Positions 1-5,114 are shown, counted from the stretch's first letter. The stretch is DNA of 5,434 nucleotides from Methanosarcinales archaeon (GCA_030605805.1 JAUWHQ010000219.1:1-5434), one strand, 5' to 3'. Notes: generated from the letters alone by a model not told the origin. Made by a program: numbers and translations.

Positions 1-2
1 CA

Positions 3-581
3 CTCGGGCTCTGCGATGCTGCCGATGCGATCGAACTGAACCTGAGCTGCCCACATGCGGATCGATACGGAGCCTCTGTTGGTATCGATCCTTCTCTTGT
101 CAGGGAGATCACATCAGCGGTCAAAGAGGCGGTTGATATCCCTGTATGGGCAAAACTGACGCCAAATGTCACAGACATCACAGAGATCGGACTTGCCGCA
201 CAGGAGGGCGGCGCGGATGCTGTGGTTGCCATCAATACCGTGCGGGCGATGGCTATTGATGTTGAATCCGGGTTCCCGATCCTTGGCAACCGGTTCGGCG
301 GGCTTTCAGGAACTGCGATCAAGCCGATCGCTGTAAAATGTGTGTATGACCTCTATGGCGCGCTCGATATCCCGGTCATCGGAGTTGGCGGAATCTCGTG
401 CTGGCAGGACGCGATCGAGATGATACTTGCGGGTGCAAGCGCAGTGCAGATCGGATCTGCCGTACATACCAGTCTTTCAGTCTTTGCAGAGGTTGCGGAC
501 GGGATCAGGGATTACTGCCAGGCGCATGGCTGTGAGGTCGAGGATGTCTGCGGGATGGCGCACAGGGTCGGTGTGGCATAA
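3..581 (+). CDS. pyrD: Dihydroorotate dehydrogenase, C-terminal part (5' end outside window)
   Basis: This is the FMN enzyme that oxidises dihydroorotate to orotate in pyrimidine synthesis. The frame is open from base 3, upstream of the first in-frame ATG at 222, so the gene enters from the left; 192 residues are visible of a usual ~300. Seen in order: ELNLSCPH (Cys codon 48-50, the position of the catalytic base in class 1 enzymes), WAKLTPN, AINTV, a GGLSG loop, and the FMN-phosphate half-barrel motif GVGGISCWQDAIEMILAGA followed by VQIGSA. Archaeal enzymes are normally class 1B and work with a PyrK electron-transfer subunit; no pyrK is in the window. The TAA stop (579-581) lies in an A-rich run that, read on the other strand, is the terminator of the convergent tRNA pair. 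No T-rich terminator for pyrD itself is visible on the + strand. Family identity is secure; class 1B is inferred from the archaeal context. Confidence 0.95.
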   Translation, partial: LGLCDAADAIELNLSCPHADRYGASVGIDPSLVREITSAVKEAVDIPVWAKLTPNVTDITEIGLAAQEGGADAVVAINTVRAMAIDVESGFPILGNRFGGLSGTAIKPIAVKCVYDLYGALDIPVIGVGGISCWQDAIEMILAGASAVQIGSAVHTSLSVFAEVADGIRDYCQAHGCEVEDVCGMAHRVGVA

Positions 582-597
582 AAATAAGAAAATAAAA
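579..597 (-). terminator. T-rich archaeal terminator of the tRNA-Val/tRNA-Trp unit
   Basis: Read on the minus strand, the bases directly after the tRNA-Trp discriminator are three T-runs (TTTTATTTTCTTATTTTTA). Archaeal RNA polymerase commonly stops at such U-rich tracts without a hairpin. The tract overlaps the stop codon of the convergent pyrD gene. Confidence 0.65.
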
Positions 598-780
598 TGG
601 GGCTGGTGCGATTCGAACGCACGATCGACGGGTCTCTCCGAACCCTCGAAGGTCGAGGAGGGCACATCAGTGCTCCAACGGTTCCTCACACGCCCGCCCC
701 GTCGAGCAGGCATCAGTAGACCCGTTGCTCATCATTTATCCGCTGGAGCCCGTCGCCATACCTGGCTAGGCCACAGCCCC
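598..780 (-). tRNA. trnW: tRNA-Trp(CCA) with a 109-nt intron
   Basis: Exon 1 is 780-743 and exon 2 is 633-598. The acceptor stem is GGGGCTG/CAGCCCC (780-774 with 605-599), discriminator A at 598; CCA is not encoded. The T arm is GTGCG-TTCGAAT-CGCAC (622-606). The anticodon stem ACGGG/CCCGT (753-749 with 632-628) encloses CT-CCA-G plus A38 (633), with anticodon CCA at 746-744. The intron sits between 37 and 38, the canonical archaeal site. The junctions form a bulge-helix-bulge: C32-C35 (CTCC, 748-745) pairs with GGAG (639-636), with 3-nt bulges AG^C and AG^A cut by the tRNA splicing endonuclease. Helices and cut sites were worked out by hand and are mutually consistent. The gene lies 3 bases behind tRNA-Val and is presumably co-transcribed with it. 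Confidence 0.95.
634..742 (-). ncRNA. Box C/D 2'-O-methylation guide RNA within the tRNA-Trp intron
   Basis: The intron carries all four boxes in order: C ATGATGA (735-729), D' CTGA (716-713), C' GTGAGGA (689-683, one change from RUGAUGA), D CTGA (670-667). Both spacers are 12 nt, the archaeal norm. The D guide (682-671) pairs with the anticodon loop and the first intron bases, and its fifth base from box D faces C34. The D' guide (728-717) pairs with the intron 3' end and exon 2, and its fifth base faces C39. Pairing across both splice junctions means modification must precede splicing. Guides of this kind for positions 34 and 39 are known in euryarchaeal tRNA-Trp introns (Haloferax, Pyrococcus). 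Here position 39 is C rather than U, paired with G31, and the guide carries the matching G. It should act with L7Ae, Nop5 and fibrillarin. Confidence 0.9.
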
Positions 781-783
781 TTA

Positions 784-857
784 TGGGCCCGATGCGATTC
801 GAACGCATGATCCCCGCCGTGTAAAGGCGATGTCATAACCGACTAGACCACGGGCCC
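784..857 (-). tRNA. trnV: tRNA-Val(UAC)
   Basis: Intron-free 74-nt tRNA. The acceptor stem is GGGCCCG/CGGGCCC (857-851 with 791-785), discriminator A at 784, no encoded CCA. The T arm is ATGCG-TTCGAAT-CGCAT (808-792). The anticodon stem is TCGCC/GGCGG (830-826 with 818-814) and the loop TT-TAC-AC has anticodon TAC at 823-821, reading valine GUN codons. It is the first gene of a two-tRNA unit; only three bases separate it from tRNA-Trp, so both tRNAs must be freed by RNase P and 3' processing from one precursor. Confidence 0.95.
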
Positions 858-910
858 GTCTGCCTTGCGTCGGTCGTTTGCGCTTGTGTAACCGAAGCGT
901 GGTTATGCCT

Positions 911-924
911 CATAAAATATTCGG
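911..924 (-). promoter_or_regulatory. BRE/TATA promoter of the tRNA-Val/tRNA-Trp unit
   Basis: Reading 924 to 911 on the minus strand gives CCGAATATTTTATG, a purine-containing stretch followed by an archaeal TATA-like box. By the usual 25-27 base spacing, transcription would begin near 890, leaving a leader of about 33 bases before tRNA-Val. This is the only good A/T box in front of the pair. Confidence 0.55.
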
Positions 925-1080
925 TTAAGAGAGGCTGTCAGGCAACGGCTTACCAACCCCGGGGTCTTCTGATATTTGGATCTGCACAGATTCCATCTTC
1001 ATGTACGGTGATAAATAATATTTGTACCTCAATGACGACGAACAGGTGCAACATTACCAGAAAGCATCCGGCAACTACGG

Positions 1081-1088
1081 TTTAAATA
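1081..1088 (+). promoter_or_regulatory. TATA box of the CLC gene
   Basis: TTTAAATA sits 36-43 bases upstream of the GTG start. The usual 25-base spacing puts the transcription start near 1109, giving a leader of about 15 bases that still includes the GAGGT ribosome binding site. A second A/T-rich stretch (TAAATAATATTT, about 1012-1023) could be an alternative upstream box. Confidence 0.55.
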
Positions 1089-1111
1089 TCTTGCACCGCA
1101 ATATGTAGGTT

Positions 1112-1116
1112 GAGGT
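1112..1116 (+). promoter_or_regulatory. Ribosome binding site that fixes the GTG start of the CLC gene
   Basis: GAGGT matches the archaeal anti-Shine-Dalgarno sequence and ends 7 bases before the GTG at 1124. This spacing supports GTG rather than a later ATG as the start. Confidence 0.6.
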
Positions 1117-1123
1117 ACTGCGC

Positions 1124-2920
1124 GTGAAAGCCCACGAAAAACTGCGCAAACTAAATATCGAGTATATCGAACAGTGGGTGCCGTATAGCATTCTCATCGG
1201 ACTGTTTGCGGGCGCAGGCGCGGTATTCTTCTATACGCTCCTGTCGATCACATCACACTACCTGCTCGGAGGTATCGGGCATTACTATGCGAGTCCGGCA
1301 GGTGGTGAACAGGGATTGCTGCCGATACCAGAGGGTGTCGTGTCGCCCGGTCTGCTCACAGACCCGCACACATGGATTCTTGTGCTGCTGCCAGCGATCG
1401 GCGGGCTTGTGGCTGGTATTATCATATACACGTACGCTCCCGAGGCGGAAGGTCATGGAACCGATGCCGTGATCGATGCGTACCATCAGAACCAGGGGAC
1501 CATCAGGAAACGCGTGCCGATCGTCAAGGCGATCTCGTCCGCGATCACCATCGGCACCGGCGGGAGTGCGGGCAGGGAGGGACCGATCGCGCAGATCGGC
1601 GCAGGTTTCGGGACGTATCTTGCAGACCGATTGAAACTCGATGACAGCGCCCGGAGGATGATGCTGATATGCGGCGCGGCAGGCGGCATAGGCTCCATCT
1701 TCCGCGCACCATTCGGAGGCGCGTTGTTCGCAATCAGCGTTTTATACAGAAAAGATTCGGAATTCGAGTCGCTTGTTCCGGCATTCATCTCATCCATCAC
1801 CGCATATTCGGTCTTCTGCTCGGTCTTTGGCTGGGGCTCCCTGTTTACGACTCCCGAGTACACATTCACTCACCCGGTCGAACTGGTCTTTGACGCGGTT
1901 CTCGGCTTGCTTTGCGGTCTGGTCGGCATCGGATTCATCAAGATATTCTACGGGATGCGGGATATGTTCAGAAGAGCGAATATAAAGAATTATCACAAAC
2001 CCGCGATCGGGGGTCTTCTGCTCGGCATCCTTGCCCTGCTGCTCCAGCAGACATGCGGAGTAGGCTACATGGTCTTTGGGATGGGGTACGGCATCATACA
2101 ATCCGCAATCAATGGGGAACTGGTGCTGGGGGTTATGGTGCTGCTCGTCATCGCCAAGATCCTTGCGACATCGTTCACCATCAGTTCCGGCGGCAGCGGT
2201 GGCGTCTTCGCACCATCGCTCGTGATCGGCGCCGTACTCGGCGGCGCATTCGGTATACTGGCGAATGCAGCGTTTCCCGGGATCATCGGTGAGATGCAGG
2301 CTACCTCGTTCGTTCTCATCGGCATGGCGGCGATGCTTTCCGGTGTTGCGAATGTTCCGATCGCTGCGATTGTGATGGTCTCTGAACTGACAGGAAACTA
2401 CAACCTGCTGCCGCCGCTGATGTTTGCCTCGACCCTTGCGTATCTCGTGGCAAGTGGCTGGACGATCTATGAAAAGCAGGTCTCTGCGAGGGTGGATTCG
2501 CCAGCACACCGCGAGGAACTGACCATCGATGTTCTTGAGACCGCATTTGTGCGCGATGCCATGTCTGTCGAGATCATGCCGGTGCACCCGCCAAACAGTG
2601 TTCAGACGGTGCTGAATCTGATCTACAAATATGGACACATCGGGTACCCTGTGCTCGATGACGACCGTCTTGTCGGGATCGTGACATTCAAGGATGCCGA
2701 ACGTGTTCCTCGGGAGGATCGTGAATGGGTGCTCGTCAGAGAGGTCATGACCACACCGCCGATCGTGACATATCCTGATGAATCGCTTGAGGATGCGCTG
2801 CGCAAACTGGTCTTAAACGACATCGGAAGGCTTCCGGTGGTCGACCGGGACGATCAGTCAAAGATAGTGGGAATACTCACGAAATACGACATCATACGGC
2901 TGCACGCGCAGTTGAGATGA
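1124..2920 (+). CDS. CLC-type chloride channel/transporter with two CBS domains
   Basis: A 598-residue membrane protein that should move chloride or similar anions as a homodimer. Residues ~20-450 form the CLC membrane core: GREGP at 150-154 (gating Glu152), FRAPFGGALF at 193-202, GGVFAP at 359-364 and a final Tyr449 that aligns with the anion-coordinating tyrosine. Two cytoplasmic CBS domains follow (~476-530 and ~536-595), each with a GIVT/GILT...D nucleotide-binding-like motif, suggesting control by adenine nucleotides. Odd points: the usual GSGIP selectivity loop reads GHGTD (110-114), and the position of the inner proton glutamate of CLC-ec1 (Glu203) reads Val206 by hand alignment, as in channel-type CLCs. 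The protein may therefore be uncoupled from protons. The start is GTG, supported by GAGGT 7 bases upstream. It is apparently transcribed alone. Family is certain; channel versus exchanger is open. Confidence 0.95.
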   Translation: MKAHEKLRKLNIEYIEQWVPYSILIGLFAGAGAVFFYTLLSITSHYLLGGIGHYYASPAGGEQGLLPIPEGVVSPGLLTDPHTWILVLLPAIGGLVAGIIIYTYAPEAEGHGTDAVIDAYHQNQGTIRKRVPIVKAISSAITIGTGGSAGREGPIAQIGAGFGTYLADRLKLDDSARRMMLICGAAGGIGSIFRAPFGGALFAISVLYRKDSEFESLVPAFISSITAYSVFCSVFGWGSLFTTPEYTFTHPVELVFDAVLGLLCGLVGIGFIKIFYGMRDMFRRANIKNYHKPAIGGLLLGILALLLQQTCGVGYMVFGMGYGIIQSAINGELVLGVMVLLVIAKILATSFTISSGGSGGVFAPSLVIGAVLGGAFGILANAAFPGIIGEMQATSFVLIGMAAMLSGVANVPIAAIVMVSELTGNYNLLPPLMFASTLAYLVASGWTIYEKQVSARVDSPAHREELTIDVLETAFVRDAMSVEIMPVHPPNSVQTVLNLIYKYGHIGYPVLDDDRLVGIVTFKDAERVPREDREWVLVREVMTTPPIVTYPDESLEDALRKLVLNDIGRLPVVDRDDQSKIVGILTKYDIIRLHAQLR

Positions 2921-2963
2921 TTTGCCGGTACCTGCTGCGGGAGTATTTCTCAAGCATCCGCCG

Positions 2964-2993
2964 GTTGTTTTGCGATATTTTCCGCCAGCGGAA
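2964..2993 (+). terminator. Possible terminator zone of the CLC gene
   Basis: About 45-60 bases after the CLC stop, a T-rich run (TTGTTTTGCGATATTTT) leads into the inverted repeat TTCCGC/GCGGAA. Archaeal termination is favoured by T-rich tracts, but here the hairpin follows the T-run rather than preceding it. A later pair of T5 runs at 3149-3153 and 3157-3161 is an alternative. Confidence 0.3.
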
Positions 2994-3172
2994 GCGGGGG
3001 CAAGGTTTTGGAAAACATGGTGTTTATGGACGGATGTTATCTGCTTTCTGTAGATGGGACTGGTTATTTTCTTTGAATACGGTCCATCGTAACTCTTGTT
3101 CTGTGAAAACGAACTACAATATCAAGCCTTAAATCTGCACACTTTCCATTTTTCACTTTTTACGTGCCTGAT

Positions 3173-3207
3173 GTAAGACTAAGAGTTCAATAAGTAAGAC
3201 CAAGAGT
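3173..3207. repeat. Short imperfect direct repeat
   Basis: GTAAGACTAAGAGT (3173-3186) recurs as GTAAGACCAAGAGT (3194-3207), one mismatch in 14, start-to-start distance 21 bases or about two helical turns. No gene starts nearby on the + strand. It could be a remnant of a mobile element end, a two-site operator, or chance. Confidence 0.4.
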
Positions 3208-3322
3208 GCCGGGTGGACGGCTGAGCTGGAATTGCTGGAGCATATATGAAGCCACAAACGCTGATGTGCTCGATTCTGGTCTTCTGAAAGATGTTTCAAC
3301 TATAAAGCGCCATCGATCAGTT

Positions 3323-3439
3323 CTATGTCCGATGTAATCTCGCAATTGTCGTTCGAGCGGTATCTCGTAAGAATTCCTCTGGAAACATCTGTATGATGCG
3401 TTCGAGAGTCGGATCGACTTCTTTATTATGGCGGTCCAT
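3323..3439 (-). pseudogene. Decayed N-terminal fragment of an IS4-type (ISH8-like) transposase
   Basis: Starting from ATG at 3439 the minus strand encodes 38 residues containing VDPTLERIIQMFPEEFLRDT and then an in-frame stop. A helical segment ending in FPEE-LR-TA near the N terminus is, from memory, characteristic of ISH8/IS4-type archaeal transposases, which go on for another 300-400 residues with a DDE catalytic core. No such core follows; a different minus frame stays open to 3187 without recognisable motifs, suggesting frameshift plus deletion. A possible ribosome binding site GAGGGT (3451-3446) precedes the ATG. The fragment points away from the DUF504 gene. Family assignment comes from a short motif and is tentative; a small unrelated protein is the alternative. 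Confidence 0.4.
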
Positions 3440-3458
3440 ACCATTACCCTCAGACAGC

Positions 3459-3466
3459 TATAATTA
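3459..3466 (+). promoter_or_regulatory. TATA box of the DUF504 gene
   Basis: TATAATTA lies 24-31 bases before the ATG at 3490, so transcription should start at or within a few bases of that ATG. This predicts a leaderless or nearly leaderless message and argues against the in-frame ATG at 3466, which overlaps the box itself. The same TATAATTA recurs before the next gene. Confidence 0.5.
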
Positions 3467-3489
3467 TGTTTATTGTATATACAGGTGTC

Positions 3490-3753
3490 ATGTTCAGGTC
3501 AAAACGCCCCAGAGAGATCTTAAACGAGATTAAATGGCGCGGCTACCCCATGTACGAATGCACGGTCTATTATCTGCACCGCGGCGCGCCCGGTGACACG
3601 CGGATCATCCAGGGGTCTGCAATCACACGTCTCGGGCATTCGTTCTTTGAGATCGAAGATGATGTCAGCATCCCGTACCACCGGATACGCATGATCGAGT
3701 ACAAAGGTGAGGTTGTTTATCGCAAAGGGCACAGTTCGGGTCGATCTGCCTGA
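3490..3753 (+). CDS. DUF504/UPF0248 family protein (MJ1316-type RNA-end-recognition domain)
   Basis: An 87-residue soluble protein almost wholly made of one domain. Seen: REILNEIKW near the start, YECTVYYLHRGAPGDTR in the middle, then FFEIEDDVSIPYHRIRMIEY and a closing GEVVYRK. This pattern (nKIkW ... YxHRGAPGD ... IPYHRI) is the archaeal UPF0248/DUF504 family, Pfam PF04457, whose name MJ1316 RNA cyclic group end recognition domain reflects a predicted role in binding RNA with cyclic phosphate ends, inferred from its fusions to RNA-ligase-type enzymes; I know of no settled biochemical function. The start at 3490 is chosen over 3466 because the TATA box overlaps the earlier ATG and the family begins close to REILN. 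GGTG at 3484-3487 is too near the ATG to be a normal ribosome binding site. It is a single gene with its own promoter; the next gene has a separate promoter 38 bases downstream. Confidence 0.88.
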   Translation: MFRSKRPREILNEIKWRGYPMYECTVYYLHRGAPGDTRIIQGSAITRLGHSFFEIEDDVSIPYHRIRMIEYKGEVVYRKGHSSGRSA

Positions 3754-3791
3754 TAGCTAAAATCGCGGGTAAGGTTAATTATGCTGCATGT

Positions 3792-3799
3792 TATAATTA
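3792..3799 (+). promoter_or_regulatory. TATA box of the PKD-like surface protein gene
   Basis: TATAATTA is 29-36 bases upstream of the GTG at 3828. The expected transcription start is about 3820, giving a leader of under ten bases; GGTG (3819-3822), 5 bases before the start codon, would be at its very 5' end. Confidence 0.5.
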
Positions 3800-3827
3800 C
3801 ATAACAGTTGGGTATACGGGTGGTCGA

Positions 3828-4841
3828 GTGAAGAAGATACGGCTGGAAAAATTGAAACAATTGAAAGCGCCGGAAAAACTGAAGACGCCATCAGGGATAC
3901 CAAGAAAAACGATGTTGATTCTCGTACTGGTAGTTGCCGTCTCCGCGGTTCTTGGATACAGCATCAAAGTACAGTTATCGCAGCAAAACGGATGTGATAA
4001 TCATTTATCTCCGACTCCGGAGGCTACCCGCTCATCGGTCTGGGATGTGTTTGAGGACGAAGAACAGAACCGGTCCCTGTCCGAACAGATCAACGAAGCC
4101 CTGAAACCGACAGAACCAGCCGATTCGCCAGAACCAGAGCCGACCACCGCCCAGCAACAGCCGCAGCCGGATACTGCCAACCTCCCCGGTGCTGCCGGTC
4201 ATGAACCGACGATGCTTGAGAGTGATTTTGTGTGGTTTGGCACCGACAGCAAATACGCGAGTTGCTATGACGCAGAGACTGGTGTGTGGCTCGTCTATGA
4301 ATCAAGCATCAGCACGGTTGCGCAGATGCCGCAGAGAGACGACGAAACTCTGGTGTACGGGGTCTTTGATAACCGGACACCGTACCATTATGATGCTACA
4401 GAGATGCGATTCCAGCCTGCGGTCGCCCAGCCGCAGCAAGAGATCTGGCTGCTGATGTGCAGCAGAACACATTCTACCGATCGGTTGTATTTATATCAAC
4501 TGAATAATACAACCGGCACGTGGCTTGAGCATACAAAACATGGCAGCAGCACTCCGCTTGGTAGCGGTCATGCGTGGTTTGATCAATGCGGGATCGATTG
4601 CTACAACAGGGTGCGCAACATAGAGCCAACGATTTATATCACAGGTACGCACTTTTCCTGCGCTGTGAAGGGCGGCATCCCACCGCTTGACTACAACTGG
4701 ACATCAGACCTCTACGGATCCATCGGGGATGCGGGTTCGTTTGATATGGATATGGCAGACGGTATCCACAACATCACGCTCGTGGTAACCGATGCAAGCG
4801 GCGCCCGCGCTGAGACTGCCATGGCAAGAACGTTTACCTAA
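3828..4841 (+). CDS. Membrane-anchored surface protein with PKD-like C-terminal domain
   Basis: A 337-residue protein of unknown function. Residues 1-27 are very basic (Lys-rich, with EKLKQLKAP/EKLKTP repeats), 29-44 form one hydrophobic helix with no clear cleavage site, so it should be a signal-anchor protein with the C terminus outside. Residues 60-125 are a low-complexity Pro/Glu/Gln/Thr linker. Residues ~132-262 form an unrecognised Trp/Tyr-rich, probably beta domain with two similar units (YDAETGVWLVYESS at 147-160 and YQLNNTTGTWLEHTK at 223-237). Residues ~267-326 resemble a PKD/Ig-like domain (GGIPPLDYNWTSDLYG ... DGIHNITLVVTDASGA). Several N-glycosylation sequons (N182, N226, N227, N290, N315) and five outer cysteines fit an exposed protein. 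The start is GTG after a GGTG ribosome binding site. A role in adhesion or envelope structure is inference. Confidence 0.85.
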   Translation: MKKIRLEKLKQLKAPEKLKTPSGIPRKTMLILVLVVAVSAVLGYSIKVQLSQQNGCDNHLSPTPEATRSSVWDVFEDEEQNRSLSEQINEALKPTEPADSPEPEPTTAQQQPQPDTANLPGAAGHEPTMLESDFVWFGTDSKYASCYDAETGVWLVYESSISTVAQMPQRDDETLVYGVFDNRTPYHYDATEMRFQPAVAQPQQEIWLLMCSRTHSTDRLYLYQLNNTTGTWLEHTKHGSSTPLGSGHAWFDQCGIDCYNRVRNIEPTIYITGTHFSCAVKGGIPPLDYNWTSDLYGSIGDAGSFDMDMADGIHNITLVVTDASGARAETAMARTFT

Positions 4842-5114
4842 GGGATTCCCAAACAAATGGTTTACCCCAAGTGTACACCCTTGTAGCCCCGTCCGCGCCA
4901 CCCCGCAATGAATTGCGGGGCATCCGATGGGCTCGGAGGTCGGAGCGTTTTGGCAATTGCAGACCGATGGTGAGTGTGTGTATTCGCTGATGGCGGCTCG
5001 AATTTTGCTTATCGTCCCAGGCTTTTGCGAAGTCGCGAGGTGGAATGCCGAGCAATTTGGGGGAGATGCGGAGCGCCGAAATCACATAAGCCCGGTTAGG
5101 CGAAGTGTGGCGAT
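4842..5114. repeat. GC-rich palindrome-bearing stretch, possible non-autonomous element
   Basis: Between the surface protein stop and an abrupt AT-rich boundary lies ~270 bases with no gene I can support. It carries a perfect hairpin (4901-4920), palindromes GTGTACAC (4871-4878) and GCAATTGC (4953-4960), a small CCGA/TCGG stem (4926-4938) and a GCGA-AG-TCGC motif near 5027-5036. On the minus strand one frame stays open from 5114 to 4834 (94 codons, 83 from a GTG), but it is Arg/Pro-rich without a recognised domain and overlaps the end of the surface protein gene. It resembles the GC-rich intergenic repeats that recur in large archaeal genomes, but copy number cannot be judged from one window. 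No clear terminal repeats or target duplication were found. Confidence 0.35.
4901..4920. repeat. Perfect inverted repeat CCCCGCAAT-GA-ATTGCGGGG
   Basis: Nine-base arms around GA, in RNA an 8-bp stem with a TGAA tetraloop, strong because of four G-C pairs at its base. It starts 59 bases after the surface protein stop. No T-run follows on either strand, so a bacterial-type terminator is unlikely; it could stabilise a transcript end or belong to a repeat element. Confidence 0.7.

Larger units (their letters stand above)
1024..1118. repeat. Two concentric inverted repeats around the CLC promoter
   Basis: The outer arms are GTACCTCAA (1024-1032) and TTGAGGTAC (1110-1118), 9 of 9 complementary. 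The inner arms are GGTGCAA (1045-1051) and TTGCACC (1091-1097), 7 of 7. Both pairs share one centre at 1071, with 12 non-pairing bases between inner and outer arm on each side. The CLC TATA box (1081-1088) lies inside, and the right outer arm contains the GAGGT ribosome binding site. A regulator operator or cruciform is an inference; chance is possible. Confidence 0.4.
2921..3322. other. Intergenic stretch with no supportable gene
   Basis: About 400 bases without a convincing gene. A 71-codon frame starts on the ATGA at the CLC stop, but its composition is not protein-like and I do not call it. The stretch holds a small hairpin TTCCGC-CA-GCGGAA (2980-2993) just after a T-rich run (2966-2981), two T5 runs (3149-3161) and a short direct repeat (3173-3207). 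It borders a transposase remnant and is probably decayed DNA. Confidence 0.5.

Noticed and set aside
427..810. Open + strand frame running across the end of pyrD and the tRNA genes
   Set aside because: It overlaps pyrD in another frame and is antisense to two clear tRNA genes.
1790..2638. 282-codon open frame on the minus strand inside the CLC gene
   Set aside because: It is fully antisense to a gene with clear CLC and CBS motifs, rich in His, Arg, Asp and Gln, and without any known motif; a shadow of codon bias.
2917..3132. 71-codon + strand frame starting on the ATGA overlap with the CLC stop
   Set aside because: The ATGA overlap looks like translational coupling, but the product has no domain, repeat or protein-like pattern, and the DNA looks intergenic.
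4841..4920. Bacterial-type intrinsic terminator for the surface protein gene
   Set aside because: The hairpin at 4901-4920 is perfect but no T-run follows it, and archaeal termination does not rely on such hairpins.
4834..5085. 83-codon minus-strand frame over the GC-rich stretch
   Set aside because: It is Arg/Pro-rich with no recognised domain, overlaps the end of the surface protein gene, and runs through a perfect hairpin and palindromes; more likely non-coding repeat DNA.
5096..5102. GTTAGGC resembling the core site of an integron attC
   Set aside because: No complementary RYYYAAC partner was found within about 100 bases upstream, and no integrase or cassette structure is visible.
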